A stretch of DNA of 6,948 bases from Holosporales bacterium (GCA_003503995.1 DOCA01000035.1:1-6948), one strand, 5' to 3'; positions 1-5,780 are shown, numbered from the stretch's first letter. Numbers and translations are program-made. Notes: generated by a model from the letters alone, not told the origin.

Positions 1-53
1 CTTGATAGTGAAAGTGTTGTTCCAAGAACAATTGTTAATAAAGTTTTTTTCAT
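1..53 (-). CDS. Start of a secreted or envelope protein gene, cut by the window edge
   Basis: The ATG lies at 53-51 on the minus strand and the frame stays open to the edge. The 17 visible residues are MKKTLLTIVLGTTLSLS, a typical Sec signal-peptide start: two lysines followed by a hydrophobic core. A strong Shine-Dalgarno, AAGGA (complement of 62-66), sits 8 nt upstream of the ATG. The product is therefore probably exported to the periplasm or outer membrane. The mature protein lies outside the window, so its function cannot be told. It follows the HMG-CoA lyase gene on the same strand but is separated by 228 nt containing a possible terminator and promoter, so it is probably its own transcription unit. 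Confidence 0.7.
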   Translation of the reverse strand, partial: MKKTLLTIVLGTTLSLS

Positions 54-62
54 AATTTAAAT

Positions 63-108
63 CCTTATATATAATGTATTCGTTATTTCTTATACCTTAT
101 ATATAATG
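63..108. repeat. Pair of 14-bp direct repeats in the leader of the edge gene
   Basis: CCTTATATATAATG occurs exactly at 63-76 and again at 95-108, a 32-bp period. Read on the minus strand, toward the signal-peptide gene, each copy is CATTATATATAAGG. The nearer copy supplies most of that gene's Shine-Dalgarno, and the farther copy overlaps a candidate -10 box. The flanks of the two copies do not match, so only the 14 bp are repeated. It may be a small duplication or two regulator or promoter boxes; the low complexity of TATATA means chance is possible. Confidence 0.55.
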
Positions 109-128
109 ACCAGCTGGCAATATTACAA
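100..128 (-). promoter_or_regulatory. Candidate sigma70 promoter for the edge gene
   Basis: On the minus strand, TTGTAA (complement of 123-128) is followed after 17 nt by TATATA (100-105). Each box matches the sigma70 consensus at 4 of 6 positions. Transcription would start near 93 and give a leader of about 40 nt. It lies after the possible terminator hairpin at 172-195, as expected for a new transcription unit. The region is AT-rich, so such matches arise easily. Confidence 0.33.
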
Positions 129-171
129 ATGTTAAAATAGAATAGTTTTATTGCAGATTATGCAACACAGA

Positions 172-195
172 AAATGAGGCTTAACAGCCTTATTT
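172..195. terminator. Hairpin downstream of HMG-CoA lyase, possible terminator
   Basis: The arms AAATGAGGCT (172-181) and AGCCTTATTT (186-195) pair over 10 bp, with one G-T wobble, around the 4-nt loop TAAC. On the minus strand the stem ends in ATTTTCTG, a short and imperfect U-run. The hairpin lies about 87 nt past the lyase stop codon and before the next minus-strand gene. The GC core is only four pairs, so termination strength is uncertain. The rest of the 54-281 gap holds no convincing gene. Confidence 0.42.
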
Positions 196-281
196 ATATA
201 GGGGTCTCTGTGAAAGGCTCTTTTGACGGTAAAAAGAAAGACTCGACTTATCAAGGGACGCTTATAGTAAAGGTATGCTTA

Positions 282-1331
282 TTATAAATCTGCAGCTTCA
301 ACAACATTCTTATGCAAAGCTCTGAAAGCATATTCACGGGCAAGTGCTAGTTTTTCTTCATCAACACCAGTTTCAATATCAAGAGCACTTAATAAACGAA
401 CAACGCTTTCCGTTGCGACATTGCCCGTTGCGCCCAAAGCATAAGGGCAAGCGCCTAGGCCCCCAACACTACTATCAATGGTCGAAATACCATGCCCCAA
501 TGCGACCACAAGATTAAGAAGGGCCAGTTGGTTTGTATCGTGAAAATGAGCGGCAAATAGATCAGGATCATATCCCGGCTTAACCACAACAGTATCAAGA
601 AGGCTTTCCGTGAGTTCGGGGGATCCAACGCCAATGGTGTCTCCTAAAGAAATTTGATAACAACCAAAATCTAAGAGCTCTTCTGACACAACGCGCACTT
701 CATTAGGGTCCATCGGCCCTGGTGTATAGGGACAACCCATCACACATGACACATATCCCCTTACCCATATATTATTAGCAACGGCTTGTCGAACAACTTC
801 CCTTTGAACCTTTAAACTTTCCTGCACGCTCATACCGATATTCTTTTGCGTGAACTCTGTTGAGGGAGATGTAAAAATGGCAACCTCTTTGACGCCTGCT
901 TTCATTGCTTGCTCTAGCCCTTTTAGATTCGGCACAAGAAAGGGATAGGACACCTCTGATTCTTTTGCTGAAAGGTGTTGCGCCACTTCAAAAGATTTGT
1001 CCATTTGTGGAACACGTTTAGGATTCACAAAGGCCCCTCCTTCGATAGAATTTAGCCCAGATTCCTCGAGAAGTTTGATTAAGGCTAACCTTTCTTCTAT
1101 AGATAAAGAAATAGGTTCATTCTGCAAACCATCCCGTGGCGCAACCTCAACAATCTCTACCATACTTGGAAATTTAACGGGGTCATAATACTTTGAGAGA
1201 GTCTTTGAAAGAGCTCTTGATGTGACAGGGCTTAACTCGCTTAAAAATTTATAAAGTTTGCTACAACTCGCCTCTTCACTCCAACACAAAAAACTGAGAA
1301 ACAGGGGGATAAGATAGAAAATTCTCTTCAT
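282..1331 (-). CDS. mvaB: Hydroxymethylglutaryl-CoA lyase with a signal-peptide-like N-terminal leader
   Basis: The enzyme cleaves HMG-CoA to acetoacetate and acetyl-CoA, the last step of leucine breakdown. It is a TIM-barrel member of the DRE-TIM metallolyases. The family domain begins at M57 with MVEIVEVAPRDGLQNE. Visible active-site residues are R66-D67, E97, metal ligands H262 and H264, the catalytic cysteine C295 in GGLGACPYALGATGN, and N304. All four metal ligands (D67, H262, H264, N304) are present. The usual HDTxGxAL[AP]N stretch reads HDTNQLALLN (264-273), so its normally conserved glycine is replaced. The usual bacterial length is about 300 aa; here 349 aa are open because residues 1-56 form an extra leader (KR, then a hydrophobic stretch at about 4-17). 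The start at 1331 was chosen because GAGG (complement of 1341-1344) lies 9 nt upstream, whereas the ATG at 1163, giving 293 aa, has no clear ribosome site. It is the last gene of the radC cluster. The lyase identity is secure; the true start is not. Confidence 0.93.
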   Translation of the reverse strand: MKRIFYLIPLFLSFLCWSEEASCSKLYKFLSELSPVTSRALSKTLSKYYDPVKFPSMVEIVEVAPRDGLQNEPISLSIEERLALIKLLEESGLNSIEGGAFVNPKRVPQMDKSFEVAQHLSAKESEVSYPFLVPNLKGLEQAMKAGVKEVAIFTSPSTEFTQKNIGMSVQESLKVQREVVRQAVANNIWVRGYVSCVMGCPYTPGPMDPNEVRVVSEELLDFGCYQISLGDTIGVGSPELTESLLDTVVVKPGYDPDLFAAHFHDTNQLALLNLVVALGHGISTIDSSVGGLGACPYALGATGNVATESVVRLLSALDIETGVDEEKLALAREYAFRALHKNVVEAADL

Positions 1332-1340
1332 TTGTTAAGA

Positions 1341-1344
1341 CCTC
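1341..1344 (-). promoter_or_regulatory. Ribosome binding site favouring the long lyase start
   Basis: GAGG on the minus strand (CCTC at 1341-1344) lies 9 nt before the ATG at 1331 and overlaps the TGA stop of the upstream GIY-YIG gene. No comparable site precedes the internal ATG at 1163, where the conserved lyase domain begins. It is the main sequence evidence that the 56-residue leader is translated. Confidence 0.6.
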
Positions 1345-1615
1345 ATGGGTTATTTGCCAACTCAATATAGACCTTTTTTTGTTCTTTTGTTAAGCCCTTT
1401 ATTTTAAGCTCGAGCCTATAGGCTTCTATTTTATTTTTCATTTTTTGGGAGTAAATAAGCTCTAAGGGTGCCTTACCTTTCAAGTATTTAGCACATTTTA
1501 TCCCTTGGCCTTGATGTTCTGAAAACCGACGTTCAACATCCGTTGTTACCCCCGTATAAAGAGTACCAAACTTGCAGCGTATCATATACAAAAACCACTG
1601 TTTTTCAGAGGTCAT
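1343..1615 (-). CDS. GIY-YIG domain protein of the UPF0213 (YhbQ-like) type
   Basis: A 90-aa protein made up almost entirely of one GIY-YIG nuclease-fold domain. The GIY part is LYM at residues 9-11 and the YIG part is YTG at 20-22, followed by DVERRFSEHQ with R29/R30 and H34. A Lys/Glu-rich helix follows, with E64 and E69 as candidates for the metal-binding glutamate. Length and layout match the small stand-alone UPF0213 proteins, for which weak DNA nuclease activity has been described but no settled role. The ATG is 4 nt after the radC stop; the only SD-like sequence (AAAGGG, complement of 1629-1634) is 13 nt away, so translation may be coupled to radC. The stop is 11 nt before the lyase start. 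Sitting beside radC is compatible with a DNA-repair setting but does not prove it. Confidence 0.88.
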   Translation of the reverse strand: MTSEKQWFLYMIRCKFGTLYTGVTTDVERRFSEHQGQGIKCAKYLKGKAPLELIYSQKMKNKIEAYRLELKIKGLTKEQKKVYIELANNP

Positions 1616-1619
1616 AACT

Positions 1620-2300
1620 TTACATCAACCCTTTGGCTCTAAAAGAAACATGACTGTCCTTAGCAATAATAATATGATCATGAACTTGAATATTCAATTT
1701 CTCGGCAGCACTTTGAATGTCTTTTGTGGCTTTAATATCTGCTCGGGAAGGTGTTGGGTCACCACTGGGGTGATTATGAACGATAATTAGCCCCGAGGCA
1801 CCTAACTCTAAAGCGCGCTTAATAACCTCTCGTGTATAAACAGGTGTATGGTCAACGGTGCCGCTTTGCTGCACCTCATCGGTGATGATTTGATGACGTT
1901 TATCCAAAAATAAGAGGCGCAACTGCTCATTCTTTAGGGAGCCCATAGCAACCTTGCAATAATCGATGACTTGAGGGAGAGTCGATTGCAGAGGCCCTAT
2001 TTGTGCTTTCTCCCGAAGGAGTTTTTGAGCTGACGCCTCAACGACTTTTAAAGCGGCAACTCCCGCTTTCCCCATCCCCTTAAAGCGAAGGAGCTCAATT
2101 TCTGACGCTGTAATTACCCCAGAAAAAGTCTTAAAGGCCTTGAGTAAGTCCTTAGCTAGAGGCTTGATATCTCCCCGTGGAAAGGCTGCAAAAAGAACGA
2201 GCTCCAGCAATTCGTAATCTGCCACAGCTTCTACATTTCCCATAAGGAAACGCTCGCGAAGGCGGGCTCGGTGTCCTAAACGGTGTTGATCTTCTGCCAC
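1620..2300 (-). CDS. radC: RadC family JAB/MPN-domain protein
   Basis: At 226 aa it has the normal RadC length. An N-terminal helix-hairpin-helix-like region (about residues 5-95, with the RFKGMGKAG turn at 72-80) precedes the JAB domain (about 105-226). The domain carries the JAMM metal motif H175-N-H177-PSGDPTPSRAD188 and a candidate catalytic glutamate E125 in LKNEQLR. The fold is that of metal-dependent proteases, but RadC's biochemical activity is unsettled; the old DNA-repair name rests on a misassigned E. coli mutation. The start is GTG (2300), supported by AGGG (complement of 2306-2309) 5 nt upstream and by the family-typical RLGHRARLRERF start. It is first in a tight minus-strand cluster with the GIY-YIG and HMG-CoA lyase genes, and divergent from the cyd genes. 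Confidence 0.95.
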   Translation of the reverse strand: MAEDQHRLGHRARLRERFLMGNVEAVADYELLELVLFAAFPRGDIKPLAKDLLKAFKTFSGVITASEIELLRFKGMGKAGVAALKVVEASAQKLLREKAQIGPLQSTLPQVIDYCKVAMGSLKNEQLRLLFLDKRHQIITDEVQQSGTVDHTPVYTREVIKRALELGASGLIIVHNHPSGDPTPSRADIKATKDIQSAAEKLNIQVHDHIIIAKDSHVSFRAKGLM

Positions 2301-2320
2301 AACAACCCTGCAAAAAAATT

Positions 2321-2343
2321 TGATTATTAATCATGGTACTATA
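2321..2343 (-). promoter_or_regulatory. Possible radC -10 box with a 13-bp palindrome downstream
   Basis: TGATTA-T-TAATCA (2321-2333) is a perfect palindrome around a single central base, 20 nt before the radC start codon. On the minus strand a TATAGT box (complement of 2338-2343) could serve as -10, with only a weak -35 near 2360-2366. Transcription would then start near 2331, placing the palindrome at the transcript start where a repressor could block it. It resembles FNR half-sites (TTGAT/ATCAA) but does not have their N4 spacing. The function is inferred only. Confidence 0.28.
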
Positions 2344-2381
2344 CCCCCTTCCTATTTCAAAGAACCCTTTCGCGCAAAATA

Positions 2382-2487
2382 TATAGTCGTTCCAAAACAA
2401 TCCCAGACGTCGTCATTCGCTCCTAAACTATAAGACATAGTCGTCGATTGCTCTTTCCTAGACTGGAACCTTTTTGGAACGACTATA
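2382..2487. repeat. Palindromic repeat element, copy 1, between divergent genes
   Basis: The 16-nt arms TATAGTCGTTCCAAAA (2382-2397) and TTTTGGAACGACTATA (2472-2487) are perfect inverted repeats around a 74-nt interior. The interior contains ATCCCAGACGTCGT (2400-2413), CTCCTAAACT (2420-2429) and CTGGAAC (2463-2469). All three recur in the same order in the element at 6770-6841. The interior is longer than in copy 2 because a GTCGTC-ATT-GCTC-CTAAACT-like unit is present twice (2408-2429 and 2440-2464, imperfect). It has no coding potential. It lies between the proposed radC and cyd promoters, so it may not be in either transcript. It is best described as a REP/RPE-like dispersed palindromic element of unknown family. 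Confidence 0.75.
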
Positions 2488-2534
2488 AATAGTCAAAGTC
2501 ATTTCAAAAAGACTGTAAAAACTTCTAAAAATCC

Positions 2535-2562
2535 TTTACTCCTCCTGCAAGAAGCGTAAAAT
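2535..2562 (+). promoter_or_regulatory. Candidate promoter of the cyd cluster
   Basis: TTTACT (2535-2540) and TAAAAT (2557-2562) are separated by 16 nt and match sigma70 boxes at 4/6 and 5/6 positions. Transcription would begin close to 2569, leaving almost no leader before the ATG at 2570 and favouring the ATG at 2582. Other AT-rich boxes are present nearby, and no convincing FNR or ArcA site is visible, so this is tentative. Confidence 0.3.
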
Positions 2563-2569
2563 ATAAGGT

Positions 2570-2707
2570 ATGAAGAGACACATGAAAGACCTTGGCATTG
2601 CCTTTTTCATCAAAGTTATTGCTTTGATCGTCTTGGCTATTTTCTTTTCTTACTATAAAGGTTGGTATCCTAAGACAGAAATACAGAGGGAAAATCTCTA
2701 TAGGTAA
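2570..2707 (+). CDS. cydP: Small single-span membrane protein, CydP-like putative bd oxidase subunit
   Basis: A 45-aa protein starting MKRHMKDLGIAFFIKVIALI. One transmembrane helix spans about residues 9-29, with a lysine (K15) inside its first part, followed by the short polar tail YKGWYPKTEIQRENLYR. Proteobacterial cydAB clusters often carry a tiny ORF directly before cydA annotated as putative small subunit CydP. Its pattern is similar: a basic N-terminus, a helix with an internal lysine, and a short tail. The likeness is from memory of the family rather than an alignment. It ends 75 nt before cydA on the same strand. The start may be 2570, with AAGG too close at 1 nt, or the second ATG at 2582 (41 aa), with GAAGAGA 3 nt upstream; neither site is ideal. 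The membrane location is well supported, the CydP identity moderately. Confidence 0.62.
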   Translation: MKRHMKDLGIAFFIKVIALIVLAIFFSYYKGWYPKTEIQRENLYR

Positions 2708-2782
2708 TTACTCTGGAACAGTTTTGAAAAACTATATAAAACAAAAAGCATGAAAAATGATTAAAAAAATGGATACTAAAAT

Positions 2783-4306
2783 ATGGACGTAAGTGCTCTT
2801 GACCTCTCTCGACTTCAATTTGGCATGACGGCCATGTATCATTTTTTGTTTGTTCCCTTAACCTTGGGCCTTTCTTTTATGCTTGCCATTATGGAAAGCG
2901 TTTATGTGATGACGGGGAAAACCATATGGAGGGATATGACCAAGTTTTGGGGCATTTTATTTGGTATTAACTTTGCCATGGGTGTTTGCACCGGTGTTCC
3001 ATTGGAATTTCAATTCGGCACAAACTGGGCCTATTATTCCCAATACGTAGGGGATATCTTTGGCTCTCTTCTTGCCATTGAAGGCCTCATGGCCTTTTTC
3101 CTCGAAGCAACCTTTATTGGTCTCTTCTTCTTCGGCTGGAATAAACTCTCTAAGATCGGCCATTTAATAGTTACGTGGCTTGTGGCTTTTGGCTCTAACT
3201 TCTCGGCTCTTTGGATTCTGGTTGCCAATGGCTGGATGCAAAATCCTGTGGGATCGAAATTTAATCCAGATACCATGCGCATGGAATTAACCTCTTTTTA
3301 CGATGTTCTTTTTAACCCTGTCGCCCAAGCAAAATTTGTCCACACGGTCAGTGCTGGTTATGTCACAGGAGCTATGTTTGTCCTCTCCATCAGTGCTTAT
3401 TATTTACTGCGCAAAAAACACGTAGAATTCGCCAAACGTTCTATGACCGTTGCCGCAAGCTTTGGTCTTGCAGCGGCCTTATCCGTTGTCGTTCTGGGCG
3501 ATGAAAGCGGTTACACCGTTAGCCAGGGTCAACGCATGAAACTGGCCGCCATGGAAGCCATGTGGGAGACCCACGAAGCCCCCGCTGGTCTAGCAATCTT
3601 TGGCATTCCTGATCAAGAAAATATGAAGACAGATTATGAGGTTATGATCCCCTGGGTCCTTGGCATTATTGCAACACGAACCTTTGATCAAAAAGTCCCT
3701 GGCATTAAAGATTTACTTGTCGAAACACAGCAAAGAATCAAAACAGGTATCCAAGCCTATGAGGCCCTTCAGCAAGTTCGAGCAGATTCGACAAATGCTG
3801 AAGCTCGCAGAATTCTTAATGAAAACTCAAAGGATCTCGGCTATGCGCTTCTGCTAAAGCGCTTTACCGATGATGTGGAAAATGCTAGCGATGAGCTTAT
3901 TGAAAAAGCAGCCCTATCAACGGTGCCCAATGTGACAATTCTCTTTTGGTCTTTTCGTTTGATGGTTGCTATGGGACTTTTCATGATTGGCCTTTTTGCT
4001 GTCGCCTTTTACCTTTGCTCGCGCCATCGAGCCCATAATAACAAAACCTTTTTACGCTTTGCTATTGTTAGCCTTCCCCTTCCGTGGCTTGCCATTGAAT
4101 GTGGGTGGCTTTTGGCCGAACATGGGCGCCAACCGTGGACCATTGACCAGATCTTGCCGACCTTTTTAAGCGGCTCGAGTATTACATCGGGCCAAGTGTG
4201 GACAACGCTTATTGCCTTTATCAGCTTTTACACAATCCTCTTGATTGTGGACATTATATTAATGAAGAAATACATAAAAATGGGGCCTAAAAAGGCCTTA
4301 AGTTAA
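2783..4306 (+). CDS. cydA: Cytochrome bd ubiquinol oxidase subunit I
   Basis: The haem-bearing subunit of the inner-membrane quinol oxidase; it oxidises quinol and reduces O2 to water without pumping protons. The 507 aa align along nearly the full E. coli CydA (522 aa). The ligands are shifted by one residue: H20 (haem b595), H187 and M394 (haem b558). E100 and E108 of the haem/proton region (LAIEGLMAFFLEAT) and the GRQPW motif (448-452) are intact. The quinol loop after about residue 245 carries K253 and E258 in MKLAAMEAMWET. A long insertion up to about residue 380 makes it the long Q-loop type, unlike the short-loop CIO oxidases common in alphaproteobacteria. The start matches the family N-terminus (LSRLQFGMTAMYHF); the ribosome site is weak (GGA, 9 nt upstream). 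A short palindrome, AGTTTT-GA-AAAACT (2720-2733), lies in the gap after the CydP-like gene. Confidence 0.98.
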   Translation: MDVSALDLSRLQFGMTAMYHFLFVPLTLGLSFMLAIMESVYVMTGKTIWRDMTKFWGILFGINFAMGVCTGVPLEFQFGTNWAYYSQYVGDIFGSLLAIEGLMAFFLEATFIGLFFFGWNKLSKIGHLIVTWLVAFGSNFSALWILVANGWMQNPVGSKFNPDTMRMELTSFYDVLFNPVAQAKFVHTVSAGYVTGAMFVLSISAYYLLRKKHVEFAKRSMTVAASFGLAAALSVVVLGDESGYTVSQGQRMKLAAMEAMWETHEAPAGLAIFGIPDQENMKTDYEVMIPWVLGIIATRTFDQKVPGIKDLLVETQQRIKTGIQAYEALQQVRADSTNAEARRILNENSKDLGYALLLKRFTDDVENASDELIEKAALSTVPNVTILFWSFRLMVAMGLFMIGLFAVAFYLCSRHRAHNNKTFLRFAIVSLPLPWLAIECGWLLAEHGRQPWTIDQILPTFLSGSSITSGQVWTTLIAFISFYTILLIVDIILMKKYIKMGPKKALS

Positions 4307-4384
4307 CAAGAAATAAGAGTTATAAAAAGCTCTGCAAAAGGTCTAGGTGCATAAAAATCTGCAGCTTTGCCTTCACAGTTTAAA

Positions 4385-4390
4385 AGAGGA
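4385..4390 (+). promoter_or_regulatory. Ribosome binding site that sets the cydB start
   Basis: AGAGGA lies 7 nt before the ATG at 4398. It favours this start over the in-frame GTG at 4347, which also has an AAAAGG 5 nt upstream but would add 17 residues absent from E. coli CydB. Confidence 0.7.
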
Positions 4391-4397
4391 TAGGTCA

Positions 4398-5534
4398 ATG
4401 TTAGATTATGAACTATTAAGACTTATATGGTGGGCCCTACTGGGTATTCTTCTCATTGGCTTTGCTGTCCTTGATGGCTTTGATTTGGGTGTTGCAGGAT
4501 TGCTGCCTTTTGTGAGCAAAACCGATGTGGAGCGTCGCATTGTCCTTAATACGGTTGGGCCTGTTTGGGAAGGAAATCAAGTATGGTTGATCCTCGGCGG
4601 TGGCGCTATTTTTGCGGCCTGGCCTGCCCTTTATGCTGTTTCTTTTTCAGGGTTTTATCTGGCCATTTTCCTCGCTCTCTTTGCCATTATCATTCGCCCT
4701 GTGGGCTTTAAATTTCGCAGCAAAATGCCAAACCCACAATGGCGCAACTTCTGGGACAACGCTCTTTTTGTTGGCGGTATTGTGCCAGCTCTTATTTTTG
4801 GCGTTGCTTTTGGGAATCTCTTCCTCGGTGTTCCCTTTCATTTCAACGAAGAATTGCGTTCTTTTTATACGGGTGGTTTTTTTGAACTCTTAACCCCCTT
4901 TCCTCTTTTGTGCGGCGTCCTAGCCATTTTGATGATGCTGTTACAAGGCTCGACTTTCCTTGCCCTTAAAACTGAAAAAAAGATACAACAGCGCTCTGTC
5001 GCCTATGGGCAGGTAATTTCTCTCTTAACAGCTCTATTGTTTACCCTTTGTGGTGTGTGGCTCTGGTCTAGCATTGAAGGATATGCCATTATATCTGAGA
5101 TCAATACCGCCGGCCCTTCCAATCCTGTGATCAAAGAAGTTTCCCGTCAAACGGGTACTTGGATGACATGGCATCAAATTCACCCAATGACCTATGCCGT
5201 ACCAGCTTTAGGTATTTTCATGGCTTTTATGACAGCTCTTTTATTAAGAACAAGATGTCATACTTGCGCTTTTCTCAGCAGCTCTTTAACGACCTTTTCT
5301 ATCATTGCAACAGCAGGCTTATCCCTTTTCCCCTTTCTTTTACCCTCAAGCACACATCCTAGCCATAGTTTGACAGTTTGGGATGCCAGCAGCTCTCAGA
5401 TGACCTTATTTGTCATGTTAATTGCGACCCTCATTTTTCTCCCCATTGTCCTTGTTTATACGGCTTGGGTCTATCGTGTTTTAAGGGGCAAGGTGACGGA
5501 AAAAACCATTAAAAAAGAAACAAACGCGTATTAA
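4398..5534 (+). CDS. cydB: Cytochrome bd ubiquinol oxidase subunit II
   Basis: The partner subunit that packs against CydA and stabilises the haem centres in the inner membrane. It has 378 aa against 379 in E. coli. The N-terminus MLDYELLRLIWWALLGILLI aligns residue for residue with the E. coli start, which together with AGAGGA at 4385-4390 fixes the ATG. Conserved stretches are GFAVLDGFDLGV (21-32), WEGNQVW (57-63), the RPVGF stretch at 100-104, FPFLLPSS (311-318) and WDASSSQMTL (328-337), within a series of hydrophobic helices. E58 takes the place of E. coli D58, a residue proposed for a proton path; acidity is kept. The 91-nt gap after cydA is long for this operon but shows no clear terminator. 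cydX follows 14 nt after the stop. Confidence 0.97.
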   Translation: MLDYELLRLIWWALLGILLIGFAVLDGFDLGVAGLLPFVSKTDVERRIVLNTVGPVWEGNQVWLILGGGAIFAAWPALYAVSFSGFYLAIFLALFAIIIRPVGFKFRSKMPNPQWRNFWDNALFVGGIVPALIFGVAFGNLFLGVPFHFNEELRSFYTGGFFELLTPFPLLCGVLAILMMLLQGSTFLALKTEKKIQQRSVAYGQVISLLTALLFTLCGVWLWSSIEGYAIISEINTAGPSNPVIKEVSRQTGTWMTWHQIHPMTYAVPALGIFMAFMTALLLRTRCHTCAFLSSSLTTFSIIATAGLSLFPFLLPSSTHPSHSLTVWDASSSQMTLFVMLIATLIFLPIVLVYTAWVYRVLRGKVTEKTIKKETNAY

Positions 5535-5548
5535 AAGGACAAGATAAA

Positions 5549-5677
5549 ATGTGGTATTTTACATGGATTTTAGGACTAAGCTTAGCTTGTGCTTTTGGCA
5601 TATTAAATGCCATGTGGTTTGAACTCCAAGAGGCTGAACGTCAAAAGACTAAAAAAGCTAAAAAAATTGCCCCTTAA
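5549..5677 (+). CDS. cydX: Cytochrome bd oxidase small subunit CydX
   Basis: A 42-aa single-helix protein, MWYFTWILGLSLACAFGILN followed by AMWFELQEAE and a lysine-rich tail. The start MWYF-WILG, the LACAFGI core and E25 correspond directly to E. coli CydX (37 aa, MWYFAWILGTLLAC...). CydX lies against CydA in the membrane and is needed for stable, active oxidase in E. coli. The ATG is 14 nt after the cydB stop, and AAAGGA (5534-5539) lies 9 nt before the ATG as a good ribosome site, so the two are co-transcribed. The tail KTKKAKKIAP is longer and more basic than in E. coli. Although very short, position and sequence make the identity firm. Confidence 0.95.
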   Translation: MWYFTWILGLSLACAFGILNAMWFELQEAERQKTKKAKKIAP

Positions 5678-5716
5678 ATAAAAGGATGCGGGTAACATTT
5701 TGTAATAAAAGTATAT

Positions 5717-5746
5717 TTGAAACTCTTAGCTCTCCTCTCTTATAAT
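5717..5746 (+). promoter_or_regulatory. Sigma70-type promoter for lpxC
   Basis: TTGAAA (5717-5722; 5 of 6 to TTGACA) and a perfect TATAAT (5741-5746) are separated by 18 nt. Transcription would start near 5753, giving a leader of about 28 nt before the lpxC ATG. A short inverted repeat TCTCTT/AAGAGA (5736-5741 and 5749-5754) overlaps the -10 box and could be a weak operator or chance. This makes lpxC independent of the cyd genes. Confidence 0.6.
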
Positions 5747-5780
5747 AAAAGAGACTCAAACAAAATAAATAAGCTGGTTC

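Noticed and set aside
174..287. Small plus-strand ORF of 37 aa starting MRLNSLIYIGVSVKG
   Set aside because: It has no ribosome site, its start lies inside the hairpin at 172-195, and its end overlaps the lyase stop; no family resemblance.
2320..2334. FNR-type oxygen-sensing site near the cyd genes
   Set aside because: The palindrome TGATTATTAATCA lacks the TTGAT-N4-ATCAA spacing and lies beside radC, about 240 nt from the first cyd gene.
2757..2792. 11-codon ORF overlapping the cydA start, a possible leader peptide
   Set aside because: No ribosome site, low-complexity AT-rich sequence, and no attenuator-like structure around it.
4347..4397. Upstream GTG start extending CydB by 17 residues
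   Set aside because: The ATG at 4398 aligns exactly with the E. coli CydB N-terminus and has a good AGAGGA; the extension is not found in that protein.
5736..5754. TCTCTT/AAGAGA hairpin as a terminator of the cyd cluster
   Set aside because: Only 6 bp without a T-run, and it overlaps a strong TATAAT box better explained as the lpxC promoter.
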